DNA of 64,000 nucleotides, taken from the NCBI GenBank assembly GCA_016124975.1, contig WGMP01000012.1, forward strand, positions 1 to 64,000. Direction: 5' to 3'. The position numbers were made by a program, and so were the translations under genes. Shown piece after piece: positions 53,309 to 64,000 of the stretch; within the stretch, counting starts at the first letter, position 1, and each line of letters opens with the position of its first letter. A model generated the notes under the pieces. The model saw only the letters and a list, made by a program, of their open reading frames with translations, made no database searches and was not told the DNA's origin. This DNA is from Phycisphaera sp. (GTDB lineage Bacteria; Planctomycetota; Phycisphaerae; Phycisphaerales; SM1A02).

Positions 53309-54164
53309 GCTTGGATCGACCGTCGTCGAAATCGCAGCGACGCAGCAGTCGCTCGTCACACGCGCATCGGAGACCGGAACTGCCCTCGACTCGGCGGCGG
53401 GGTCGCAGTTCCGCGCCGTCGCGAGGCGAAGGCAGCCAGATTCGGCCGGCATCGCGCCGGTCGTGCGCGACCAGCAGCGCCCGACCGTGCGCGTTCTATG
53501 CGTCGACGACCATCTCGTGCTTATCGAAGGCCTGAAGGCGCAGTTCGCGGTCGACGGACAGGTGCGCTGCGTGGCGACGCTGCAGAGCGCCGAGCATGTG
53601 ATCGATGTGGTGGCGGAGCAGCGCCCCGACGTGGTGCTTCTCGATATCGAGATGCCGGGACCCGATGTGTTCGAGGTCGCCGACAGGCTGCACCACCTGC
53701 ATCCCGAGACGCGCTTCGTCTTCCTCAGCGCGCACATCCGCGACGGGTTCCTCGCGTCGGCCTACCGCTGCGGCGCCTCGGGCTACTTCGCGAAGGGCGA
53801 CGACCTCGAGGAGATCGTCGACGGGCTCAAGCGCGTGGCGCGCTGCGCGGAAGGCACCTTCATCATGGGCTCGAAGGTGCGCGCGCGCTGCCAGCCGCCG
53901 AAGCAGCGCAACGGTCGCCCCGTCGCGCGCGGCGCCACGCCCGCGGGCCCGCCCGCGACGCTCCTCGATTCGCTCACCCAGCGTGAGCTCGAGGTCCTGC
54001 GGCTCATCGGCAAGGGCATGTCGCGCGGCGAGATCGGGAACGAGCTCGCGCGCAGCCCGAAGACCGTCGACGGCCACCAGGAGCGCATCATGAAGAAGCT
54101 GCGCGTCGAGACCCGCGCCGAGCTCATGCGCTTCGCGATCCGCGAGGGGCTCGCGCAGGCATAG
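53301..54164 (+). CDS. NarL/FixJ (LuxR-HTH) response regulator
   Basis: A 287-residue regulator. A 60-residue disordered N-terminus precedes the receiver domain (VRVLCVDDHLVLIEGLKAQF, phosphorylated Asp115 in VVLLDIEMPGPD, Lys in YFAKGDDLEE). The LuxR-type HTH is at about residues 220-280 (LTQRELEVLRLIGKGMSRGEIGNELARSPKTVDGHQ). AGGAG precedes the ATG inside the end of the kinase gene. Kinases of the NtrB type usually pair with NtrC-like regulators; here the partner is NarL-like, which is unusual. It may control the adjacent stress genes. Confidence 0.93.
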   Translation: MGELGSTVVEIAATQQSLVTRASETGTALDSAAGSQFRAVARRRQPDSAGIAPVVRDQQRPTVRVLCVDDHLVLIEGLKAQFAVDGQVRCVATLQSAEHVIDVVAEQRPDVVLLDIEMPGPDVFEVADRLHHLHPETRFVFLSAHIRDGFLASAYRCGASGYFAKGDDLEEIVDGLKRVARCAEGTFIMGSKVRARCQPPKQRNGRPVARGATPAGPPATLLDSLTQRELEVLRLIGKGMSRGEIGNELARSPKTVDGHQERIMKKLRVETRAELMRFAIREGLAQA

Positions 54165-54207
54165 CGGCCTGTCCGTTCGGCGCGACGCCGGGTGTCGAGA
54201 CATCGAC

Positions 54208-54235
54208 GGGGACCGCTCCGCAGGGGGCGGTCCCC
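54208..54235 (+). terminator. Hairpin after the response regulator
   Basis: A 9-bp perfect stem (54208-54216 with 54227-54235) has a 10-base loop and lies 44 bases after the regulator stop. It is followed by ATTCGCTTGC with little T content. Probable end of the kinase-regulator transcript. Confidence 0.7.
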
Positions 54236-54384
54236 ATTCGCTTGCGAAGCGGCGCGGCCGAGGCGCCGCCGCTCGACTTCGCGCGCGCCCTCCGTAGGAT
54301 CGACCGACGCATCGCGCAACGCCCGCGTGGGGCTTGTGCGGCGGATGCACGCCGCGGTCGCGTCGAGAGAAAGGGAGAAGAACG

Positions 54385-55395
54385 ATGAGTCAGGAGTTCC
54401 GCCGCTTCGTCGGCATCGGGTTCCTTGCGATCGCAATCGCGGGAGCAGCCATCGCATCGAGCGCCGTCATGTCCTCGGAGGCGCAGCAGGCGAACGAGCG
54501 CACCGGCGGCGCGGTGACGCAGAAGCCCGCCGTGGAGAAGCAGGAGGGCGAGCGATCGCGGCTCGACCAGATCGGCGAGACCTGCTGGGCCGATCTCCGC
54601 ACGAAGCGCATCTACATCGCGCACACGGCGCTCGGCCGCAGGATCGTCGAAGGCGCGCAGGAGGTTCTTCGCAGTTCGCCCGAGATCGGGCTCGTGGTCC
54701 TTCCGCGCGAGCTCGACGAGCGCGATGTCCGCCAGCGCGTCCGCGACGGCGACGAGAAGGCCAAGCTGTTCGAGCACGCGGGCGTCTACCACGGCGAGGC
54801 CGAGCACGACGGCGAGCCCGAGGACAAGATCGAGGCGTTCGAGCAGTTCCTCCTGTCGCCCGATGGCGCCGAGATCGACATCGCCATGCTGAAGCTCTCG
54901 AGCTCGGATGTCTCGCGCTCCACCGATGTGACGCGCGTGCTCGACGCCTATGCGGGCGCCGTGGAGCGGATCCGCCGTGCCCGGCCGAGGCTCGAGATCG
55001 TCCACTGCACGGCACCGCTGCGCGAACCTGACCACGGCGCGCGCGCGGCGATTCGCCGCATGGTCGGCGCTGGTTCCGACGCCGCCAACGCGACGCGCGG
55101 CCGCTACAACGACGCGCTGCGCAAGCGCTTCGCGGGCGAGGTGTTCTTCGACATCGCCCGCGCGGAGTCGATGCGCCCCGACGGTACCGAGGCGACGGTG
55201 CTCGTCAACGGCGAGCGCTGGCCCGCGCTTGCAAGCGAGTACGGCAGCGGCTCGCGCGACCTCACCGACGAGGGGCGGACGACGCTCGGCCGTGAGCTGC
55301 TGCTCACCCTCTCCGCCTGCTGCGGCGAGTCGAAGGCGCGCCGCACCGAAGGCGCCGTCACCGCAGTGCCGTCGAATGGCTCGCGCGGCGAGTGA
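54385..55395 (+). CDS. Exported or membrane-anchored SGNH-like protein of unknown function
   Basis: A 336-residue protein with an N-terminal hydrophobic segment (FVGIGFLAIAIAGAAIASSAVM) that is a signal peptide or anchor. The core reads KRIYIAHTALGRRIVEGAQEVL, later GAEIDIAMLKLSSSDVS (where SGNH proteins have block III) and RLEIVHCTAPLREP. This resembles a family of SGNH-fold proteins that lack the catalytic GDS serine; H/T replaces it here. Catalysis is therefore doubtful. Ribosome binding site AAAGGGAGAAG. Stands alone between two hairpins. Confidence 0.62.
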   Translation: MSQEFRRFVGIGFLAIAIAGAAIASSAVMSSEAQQANERTGGAVTQKPAVEKQEGERSRLDQIGETCWADLRTKRIYIAHTALGRRIVEGAQEVLRSSPEIGLVVLPRELDERDVRQRVRDGDEKAKLFEHAGVYHGEAEHDGEPEDKIEAFEQFLLSPDGAEIDIAMLKLSSSDVSRSTDVTRVLDAYAGAVERIRRARPRLEIVHCTAPLREPDHGARAAIRRMVGAGSDAANATRGRYNDALRKRFAGEVFFDIARAESMRPDGTEATVLVNGERWPALASEYGSGSRDLTDEGRTTLGRELLLTLSACCGESKARRTEGAVTAVPSNGSRGE

Positions 55396-55434
55396 CGGCG
55401 GGCGACTGCCGGTACCCGGCATCCATCGATCGGT

Positions 55435-55459
55435 GGGAGGCGCCTTCCGGGCGCCTCCC
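55435..55459 (+). terminator. Hairpin after the SGNH-like gene
   Basis: A perfect 9-bp stem (55435-55443 with 55451-55459) has a 7-base loop and lies 40 bases after the stop of the SGNH-like gene. It is followed by GCGGTCGCTTTGG. A likely terminator. Confidence 0.75.
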
Positions 55460-55622
55460 GCGGTCGCTTTGGAGGTTCTCGCTCGGCAGAGCGGGCGTGG
55501 CCGCGCGAATTCGCACATCGGGCCGGCCTTTCCGTGGATTCGATGTGGGAGAGGTGTACCTTCCACGCGTGACACCACGCGTCCCGGCACCATCGGTCTC
55601 GCAGCGAGGCTCGCGCCTCGGG

Positions 55623-57308
55623 ATGGCCGCCGTGCGCGCCGCGGCCTGGCTCGGCGTCGCGACGGGCATCGTGTGTGCGTCTGCGGTGGGCGGCGGAGCG
55701 CACGCGGCCGTCTCCGACACGCGGACCTACGCGGATGTGCCGCGGGTGACCGTCGCCGACGACGCGTTCTTCCGCGGCCTGTTCGAATCGGCGCGCGTGC
55801 AGCCGCTGCGCGTCGCCTTCTTCGGCGACTCGCAGGAGACGGCGCCCGCGGGGTTCGGCGAGCACTACCTCGCCTTCCTCAACGCGCGCTTCACGCGCGT
55901 CTTCGGGCCCGCGCACGAGACGATCCTCTTCACGAACGCGACCGCCGTGACGCGGCCGCAGTGGCTCGCGACGGTCGCGGCGTCGACCGCGCTCGGCACG
56001 GCGCAGACGCCCGCCGCCGAGATTCCGCCGAACATCGTGGTGCACGCGCTCCGCGCCGCGAAGGGAGACCGCACGCGCGCGCTGCGCGTGGTGTTCCTCC
56101 CTGACGCGGCGCGCGCGTCCGATCCGGCGCTCGTGGGAGGGCCGTGGTTTGCGACGGGTGCGCCGATCCGCGCGGAGGTCGTCGTGCGCCGCGGCGTCCT
56201 GCGCGAGGCGTTGCGCTGGTGGAACGCGCCGACCGACGGCGACACGCCCGACGGCATGGCGCCCGCCGTCGCCGAAGGCACGCTTGTGTTTCCACCTGAC
56301 GCGAAGCAAGGCTCCTACGCCGCGCTCACGACTCCGCCGCTCGATCTCGCGGGGCGCAGGCATCTCCAGCTCCAGCTGCTCGGCGTCTCCGACAGGGATC
56401 CCCAGGAAGTGGTCGGCGTGCGGTTCCGGGCGGAGCATGGCGGCGCGAAGGGCGGGGGGGGCGAGGGCGGGGGCGTCGTGCTCCAGTCTCTCGCCCGTGG
56501 CGGCATGCGGCTCGGCGATCTCGTCGAGGACCACGGCGCAAGCGCTGCGATCCTCGCGGCGGTCGGCCCGAGGCTCGCGGTGCTCCAGTACGGTGCGAAC
56601 GACGCAGCCGCCGCGGAGGTGACGCGCGAAGCCTGGCGCGCGAAGCTCCTCGAGGCGGTCGCGTGGATCCGCGCCTCGCTCGCGGACCCCGCGTTTCCCG
56701 TGATCATCGCAGCAGAGCTTCCTCTCGGCGGCTCGACCCTCGCAGCCGAGCGCATCGACTGGATGCCCGTCGTCGCGCACGACCTCGCGCTCGAGGACCC
56801 GCGCATCCTCGCGCTCAACCTGCGTCGGATCACCGAGGAGGAGTACGGCTGGGGACGGACCTCGATGTTCCATCTCTTCGACACGGCGCACTTCCAGCCC
56901 TACGCGCAGCGGCTCGAGGCCGAGGCGTTCGTGGGCGAGCTGTGCGCGGCGCTCGGGATCGACGACCCGGCCTGCGCGGAGCCGTCGTGGGCCGACTGCG
57001 TGCGCCGCTGGGGCGCGCGCTGCGCGTCGGGCGGCTGCAGGGAGATCATCGATGTCGAGGCAGAGCTGTTCGGCCTCGCGTGGGGCGGCGTCGGCTCCAC
57101 CTGCGACGACGGCGACGGCGACGGTTCGCCCGACCTCTGTCCGCCAGGCGGAATCGCGGACATCAACCGCGACGGCTTCGTCGACGGGCAGGACCTCGCG
57201 TTCGTCCTCGCGGACTGGGGCGCGGCGGGCGGAGTCGCAGACCTCGACCGCGACGGGTTCGTCGGCGCGGCCGATCTTGCGATCGTGCTCGGCGCGTGGG
57301 GGCGCTGA
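55623..57308 (+). CDS. Secreted SGNH/GDSL-type hydrolase-like protein with dockerin-like C-terminus
   Basis: About 561 residues from ATG 55623, which starts a good signal peptide (AAAWLGVATGIVCASAVGGGAHA). GTG 55569 would add 18 residues. SGNH landmarks: block I VAFFGDSQE (catalytic Ser), block III LQYGANDAA, and block V-like FDTAHFQPYA (Asp-x-x-His). An inserted beta-rich module lies between blocks I and III (about residues 120-290). The end carries a DDGDGDGSPDLCPPGG calcium-loop-like stretch and two dockerin-like repeats (ADINRDG...LADWG and ADLDRDG...LGAWG). Possibly a carbohydrate esterase outside the cell. Confidence 0.78.
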   Translation: MAAVRAAAWLGVATGIVCASAVGGGAHAAVSDTRTYADVPRVTVADDAFFRGLFESARVQPLRVAFFGDSQETAPAGFGEHYLAFLNARFTRVFGPAHETILFTNATAVTRPQWLATVAASTALGTAQTPAAEIPPNIVVHALRAAKGDRTRALRVVFLPDAARASDPALVGGPWFATGAPIRAEVVVRRGVLREALRWWNAPTDGDTPDGMAPAVAEGTLVFPPDAKQGSYAALTTPPLDLAGRRHLQLQLLGVSDRDPQEVVGVRFRAEHGGAKGGGGEGGGVVLQSLARGGMRLGDLVEDHGASAAILAAVGPRLAVLQYGANDAAAAEVTREAWRAKLLEAVAWIRASLADPAFPVIIAAELPLGGSTLAAERIDWMPVVAHDLALEDPRILALNLRRITEEEYGWGRTSMFHLFDTAHFQPYAQRLEAEAFVGELCAALGIDDPACAEPSWADCVRRWGARCASGGCREIIDVEAELFGLAWGGVGSTCDDGDGDGSPDLCPPGGIADINRDGFVDGQDLAFVLADWGAAGGVADLDRDGFVGAADLAIVLGAWGR

Positions 57309-57329
57309 CGGCGCCCGCGGCGCATGCGG

Positions 57330-60277
<2,948 letters not shown>

Positions 60278-60426
60278 TCGCGTCGGTGGGGCTCGGACAA
60301 TTCCGGGTGCCGCGTGGATTCTGAGACCCTCGTTGCGCCGCCGCACGGTGATTTCGCCGTCGCCGATGCGTCTTCGGGGCCGGCGCGCTTGATTCAGGCC
60401 CCGATCTTGAGACAGTGACGGCCACC

Positions 60427-62280
60427 ATGTTCGGGCCGTTTCCCCGCCGTCAAGCGCCGATCGTCCTCGCGGGCGCGTTCCTTCTCGCGGGAGCGGCGCA
60501 TGCGCAGTCGCCCGCGCCGTTCACCAGCGAGCACTCTGCGCGCGGCGTCGTCTACAACATGACCTTCGGGCCGCCGATCGGCGCGCCGCAGGACGGCTAT
60601 GGGATGGGCATCGCCGACATCGACGGCGACGACGACCTCGACCTCGTGTTCCTCGGTCGCCCCGATGGACTCGTCGGGGTCTACGAGAACAACGGCCTCG
60701 GCGTCTTCGTCAACAGAAGCGCGGCAAGCGGGGTTGCCATCTCGCCGTCGGGCGCAGGCGTCGCGCTCTTCGACTACGACCGCGACGGAGACCTCGATCT
60801 CCTCGTCGCCCAGCGGTACCACCCGACCCGGCTCTATCGCAATGTGGGCGGGCTCGCGTTCGCCGATGTGTCCGCCGGGGCAGGGCTCGGGTTCACGGCT
60901 CCCGTCACGGGCGTCAGCGTGGCCGACTTCGACGGAGATGGCTGGCCCGACCTCCATCTCTGCGTCTACTCGACGGAGGTTCCCGACAAGCTCCTGCGCA
61001 ACCTCGGCGACGGCACCTTCGAGGATGTCGCCGCGGCGGCGGGCGTCGCGTCGCTCGGGCTTGGCTACCAGTCCGTGTGGAGCGACCACGACCGTGACTC
61101 GTGGCCCGACCTCTGTGTCAGCAACGACCGCGGCGTCGGAAACGTGCCCAACCAGCTGTGGCGCAACGACGGCGGCTCGTTCATCGATGTGTCCGCGCCG
61201 ACGGGAGCGGACGTCTCGCTCTGCTCGATGGGGATCGCCTGCGGCGACCTCAACGGCGACGCGCGGCCCGACTACTACTTCACGAATCTGCCCGATCCCG
61301 AGCCGCCCCTCTTCGGCGTGAACCCGCTGCTGCTGAGCGCCGCGAAGGGGCCGTTCACGCGCGGCGAGGCGGAGTGGGGCGTGTCGAACCTCAGGATGAG
61401 CTGGGGCGCGGTGTTCTGGGATTTCGACAACGACAGCGACCTCGATCTCTATGTGAACAACGAGTTCCAGCCGAACGCGCTCTTCCGGAACCCTGGGACG
61501 CCGCCGATGGCCGACATCGGCGTCTCGATGGGCGTCGCGGGCTCCGCCAACCTCTCGTTCGCGTCCGCCACGGGCGATCTCGACGGGGACGGCGACCTCG
61601 ACCTCGTGATCAACAACTACGGCGGTCCCGTGCGGCTCCTCATGAACCAGGAGGGCTCGCGGCGGAACTGGATCCGACTGCGTGTCGCCGGGGAAGGCCG
61701 CGTGCGCGATGCGGTCGGCGCTTCGGCGACGCTGGTCGCGGTCGGCCCGAAGGGCGAGGAGCGTGCGCCGCAGTGGCGCGAGGTCCTGTTCGGCGGCAAC
61801 ACCTACCTCGCGCAGAACGACCCGACCCTTCACTTCGGACTCGGCGACGCGACCGCCGTGGCGTCGATCGAGGTGCGATGGCCCGCGGGCGGAGCAGTCA
61901 GGACCATCTCCAGTCTCGCCATCAACGCACGCTGGACCGTGCATCACCCGTCACGCCTCGGCGATGTCGACGGGGACGGCGCCGTCGGGAGCCTCGACTG
62001 GGCGCAGTTCGCTCAGTGGGGGCTTGGGCCGCTGCAGCCCGGCCGCGAGATGCTCGACTTCGACGGGAACGGAGCGCTCGGCGCGGAGGATGTCGACGCG
62101 TTCTGGCAGCGTGCGTCGTTCGCGCGAGGCGACCTCGACGAAAGCGGCTCCGTCGACGCAGGCGATCTCGCGCAGATGCTCGGCTCCTGGGGATCGAAGG
62201 GCTCGCACGCGGACCTCGATCTCGACGGATCGGTCGGCGCGGGCGATCTCGCCATCCTGCTCGGCGCGTGGGGCGGATGA
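60427..62280 (+). CDS. Secreted FG-GAP/ASPIC-UnbV (CRTAC1-like) protein with dockerin-like C-terminus
   Basis: About 617 residues. A signal peptide (APIVLAGAFLLAGAAHAQ) is followed by repeated FG-GAP/VCBS calcium loops (ADIDGDDDLDLVFLG, DYDRDGDLDLLVA, DFDGDGWPDLHLC, DLDGDGDLDLVINN), forming a beta-propeller. An ASPIC/UnbV domain follows (WIRLRVAGEGRVRDAVGASATLVA ... LHFGLGDATAVASIEVRWPAGG). The end holds dockerin-like repeats, more than two (GDVDGDGAVGSLDW, GDLDESGSVDAGDLAQMLGSWG, ADLDLDGSVGAGDLAILLGAWG). GTG 60415 is an alternative start. Surface adhesion or calcium binding is inferred. It converges on a second UnbV protein. Confidence 0.87.
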   Translation: MFGPFPRRQAPIVLAGAFLLAGAAHAQSPAPFTSEHSARGVVYNMTFGPPIGAPQDGYGMGIADIDGDDDLDLVFLGRPDGLVGVYENNGLGVFVNRSAASGVAISPSGAGVALFDYDRDGDLDLLVAQRYHPTRLYRNVGGLAFADVSAGAGLGFTAPVTGVSVADFDGDGWPDLHLCVYSTEVPDKLLRNLGDGTFEDVAAAAGVASLGLGYQSVWSDHDRDSWPDLCVSNDRGVGNVPNQLWRNDGGSFIDVSAPTGADVSLCSMGIACGDLNGDARPDYYFTNLPDPEPPLFGVNPLLLSAAKGPFTRGEAEWGVSNLRMSWGAVFWDFDNDSDLDLYVNNEFQPNALFRNPGTPPMADIGVSMGVAGSANLSFASATGDLDGDGDLDLVINNYGGPVRLLMNQEGSRRNWIRLRVAGEGRVRDAVGASATLVAVGPKGEERAPQWREVLFGGNTYLAQNDPTLHFGLGDATAVASIEVRWPAGGAVRTISSLAINARWTVHHPSRLGDVDGDGAVGSLDWAQFAQWGLGPLQPGREMLDFDGNGALGAEDVDAFWQRASFARGDLDESGSVDAGDLAQMLGSWGSKGSHADLDLDGSVGAGDLAILLGAWGG

Positions 62281-62298
62281 CCCGCGCCCGCCGCGGGG

Positions 62299-63762
62299 TC
62301 AGGGCGCGGGCAGCTCCAGCACGAGCTCAAGCACGCGATCCACGCCGTCGATGCGCGCAGACATCGTGTCGCCGTTCGGCCAGCGGAGCTCGACCTGAAC
62401 GGGCCCCGCGTGCGCCCCGAGCCCGAAGTGCAGGATCGGGCCGTTCGCGTTGCCTTCGCCCGTGCCGACCTCGACCTGTCGCGTCAGCGTGCGGCCATCG
62501 GGAAGCGTCACGCGCGCCTGTGCGCCGATCGCGTCGCGGTTCACGCGGAATCCGTCGCCCCGGAGGCGAAGGCCGAGCCAGTGCGCGCTTCGTGCGCCTT
62601 CGTTCAGGAACACCTTGCCCGCGGTCGCGAGGTCGAGCCGGCCGTCGCGGTTCACATCGGCCCACGCGGCCTGGTAGGTCGGCGGCAGCGACTCGAGGCC
62701 GGAACCCGCCGTCGCATCGCTGAAGACCCACGGCGCGCCCGCCTTCGCTGCGTCGTTGCGGAAAAGCACGGGGAAGTTCGGCTTCTTGAAGCTCGCCGTC
62801 GCGTAGACCGTCGTGAGGAAGAGATCGAGGTCGCCGTCGTTGTCGAAGTCGCCCGCCGCAGGGGAGGCATAGCTCTCCTGGTACCACACGCCGCATTCGG
62901 CCTTGTCCTCGAAGTTCCAGTCCCTCGCCGCGCCGAGATTACGGAGGAACCGGCTCTTGGGCTGGTCGCCGCGCGAGTCGACATGCGCGAAGTTGCCCGC
63001 GAAGAGATCGAAGCGACCGTCGTTGTCAAAGTCGGCGAAGCAGGCGCCGATCGAGTGGCCGCCCGCGAATCCCTCGCTCGTCGCGATCGCGCCGCGCGCG
63101 GCCGCGTCGTCCGTGAAGACCGCCTTGCCGTCGTTGACAAGCAGTGCGTTCGGCTGCAGGCGGTAGTTCGAGCGGTAGAGGTCGAGGTCGCCGTCCTCGT
63201 CGAAGTCGCAGGCCGTGACGCCGCGCGTGCGGCGATCGGATGTGGTGGACGCGACACGGAAGCCCTTGCCGCGCTCGTTGAGAAGCAGGATCGATGGATA
63301 AGTCGTCTGCGTCGGCCAGTCTTCGTAGCCGCCGAAGTAGGCGTCGACAAAGCCATCGCCGTCGAAGTCGCCGACCGCGACGCCGCGCGACACGGTCTTC
63401 GGGAGTTCGGGGAGCGGCAGCGGCTCGAACCGCAGCGAGTCGCCGTCGCGCACACCGCGCGCCACTGCGATCGGCGCGAAGGACACGAGGTCGCCGACGC
63501 CGTCGTTGTCGATGTCCGCGACGACTCCCTCGCCCGGTGCCTCGACGCGGGTGAACGCCTCGCCCCCGCGATTGAGCCACAATGCGCCGTTCGTGCGGAG
63601 GTCGGGCCAGCCGTCCGCGTTCGCGTCGCACCATGCCGCGTGCTGGCCTGAGGGTTCGATCCCAAGCGCGGCGGAGCGGTCGGCGAACACGGGCTCGGGC
63701 GAGGGCGAGGCCGCCTGCGCGGACAGCGCGGCGATGAGTGCGAGGAGGGCGGTTGCGCTCAT
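62299..63762 (-). CDS. Secreted FG-GAP/ASPIC-UnbV (CRTAC1-like) protein
   Basis: A 487-residue protein: signal peptide (ATALLALIAALSAQAAS), FG-GAP loops (ADIDNDGVGDLVSF, DFDGDGFVDAYFGG, DFDEDGDLDLYRSNYR, DFDNDGRFDLFAGN, DFDNDGDLDLFLTT, DVNRDGRLDLATAG), then an UnbV domain (WLGLRLRGDGFRVNRDAIGAQARVTL ... HFGLGAHAGPVQVELRWPNG). Unlike its convergent neighbour it has no dockerin-like tail. ATG 63762 has TTGGAGC upstream; the longer frame to 63942 is not coding in style. Only 18 bases separate the two convergent stop codons. Confidence 0.88.
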   Translation of the reverse strand: MSATALLALIAALSAQAASPSPEPVFADRSAALGIEPSGQHAAWCDANADGWPDLRTNGALWLNRGGEAFTRVEAPGEGVVADIDNDGVGDLVSFAPIAVARGVRDGDSLRFEPLPLPELPKTVSRGVAVGDFDGDGFVDAYFGGYEDWPTQTTYPSILLLNERGKGFRVASTTSDRRTRGVTACDFDEDGDLDLYRSNYRLQPNALLVNDGKAVFTDDAAARGAIATSEGFAGGHSIGACFADFDNDGRFDLFAGNFAHVDSRGDQPKSRFLRNLGAARDWNFEDKAECGVWYQESYASPAAGDFDNDGDLDLFLTTVYATASFKKPNFPVLFRNDAAKAGAPWVFSDATAGSGLESLPPTYQAAWADVNRDGRLDLATAGKVFLNEGARSAHWLGLRLRGDGFRVNRDAIGAQARVTLPDGRTLTRQVEVGTGEGNANGPILHFGLGAHAGPVQVELRWPNGDTMSARIDGVDRVLELVLELPAP

Positions 63763-63910
63763 GGATGCTCCAAGTGGTTCCGCGGTGCGGTGGCAACCGC
63801 ATTGGAACGCAAAGCGTGGTGCCGTGCGCAGAGCGTCGAGGCCGCGCGCGGCGTGCGTTCGCGCAGCGTCGCGCCCTCGCACGGGGGCGATCCGCAGTAG
63901 GATCGCCCCC

Positions 63911-64000
63911 GTGCAGCCGACGCCCATCGATCGCAGCCTCACCCATGCGGTCTCCCGCGGTGATCTTGTGCGCGTCGGAAGCGAGTTCGACGGCGGCTAT
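63911..64000 (+). CDS. 5' end of a gene, cut by window edge (possibly methyltransferase)
   Basis: An open frame of 30 codons from GTG 63911 to the window end reads QPTPIDRSLTHAVSRGDLVR followed by VGSEFDGGY. The RVG-x-x-x-DGGY phrase is often found near the start of FkbM-like SAM methyltransferases and related sugar-modifying proteins. It is divergent from the UnbV gene. The call rests on a short phrase, so the function is tentative. Confidence 0.4.
   Translation, partial: MQPTPIDRSLTHAVSRGDLVRVGSEFDGGY

Overview
The window is a GC-rich (roughly 70 percent G+C by eye) stretch of bacterial chromosome. It most resembles a planctomycete of the Phycisphaerae type. This rests on secreted proteins ending in paired dockerin-like EF-hand repeats (DxNxDG...DLAxLLxxWG), FG-GAP/ASPIC-UnbV proteins, prepilin-like proteins, a monomeric NADP isocitrate dehydrogenase and very GC-rich third codon positions. 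The assignment is inference from protein style, not from a marker gene. No rRNA, tRNA, IS element, prophage or CRISPR array was seen.

Layout. 1-3.3 kb: two adjacent secreted M36/FTP-type metallopeptidase paralogues (the first cut by the window edge). 3.7-16.6 kb: housekeeping block with smpB, then a leftward run dnaK | ptsI | (about 690 bp gene-free leader) rne/rng - dxr - rseP - SDR reductase. 16.8-22.2 kb: an inositol-monophosphatase-family nucleotidase, an EEP-family membrane phosphatase/nuclease, a prepilin-like protein, and an ECF sigma factor with a probable membrane anti-sigma protein. 22.3-26.0 kb (leftward): an ABC-F ATPase and two overlapping zinc-ribbon membrane proteins. 26.1-31.9 kb (rightward): a small anchored protein, a class IV aminotransferase (PabC-like), a small membrane protein and dnaE. 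31.9-35.2 kb (leftward): rpmE, an SPFH protein, a GYF-like membrane protein and prfA, with a family of GTGCCTGGCAC palindromes on both sides of the SPFH/GYF pair. 35.5-43.6 kb: thioredoxin and copper P-type ATPase, convergent on a SET-domain methyltransferase plus a Pls-like (poly-amino-acid synthetase-like) nonribosomal peptide synthetase; then a DUF1275 membrane protein. 43.6-54.2 kb: a stress island (holin-X-like, DUF883/YqjD, double UspA, triple BON, Hsp20, YciF/DUF892, a PCMT-erythromycin esterase fusion, host-attachment family protein, histidine kinase and LuxR-type regulator). 54.4-64 kb: SGNH-like secreted proteins, monomeric IDH, a convergent pair of FG-GAP/UnbV proteins and the first codons of another gene.

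The most interesting points are: (1) the ATGA-coupled SET methyltransferase + Pls-like synthetase pair, whose adenylation pocket, aligned by hand, suggests a basic amino acid; (2) a perfect tandem triplication of a Shine-Dalgarno/ATGA stop-start junction in front of the PabC-like gene, creating two 7-codon ORFs in a reinitiation chain; (3) a related family of short tandem repeats that begin inside the stop codon of two unrelated genes; (4) palindromes bracketing a gene pair inserted between rpmE and prfA; (5) an RNase E/G fused to an IF-2 N-terminal-like domain behind a long leader; (6) a 190-bp-spaced direct repeat in the middle of the stress island.
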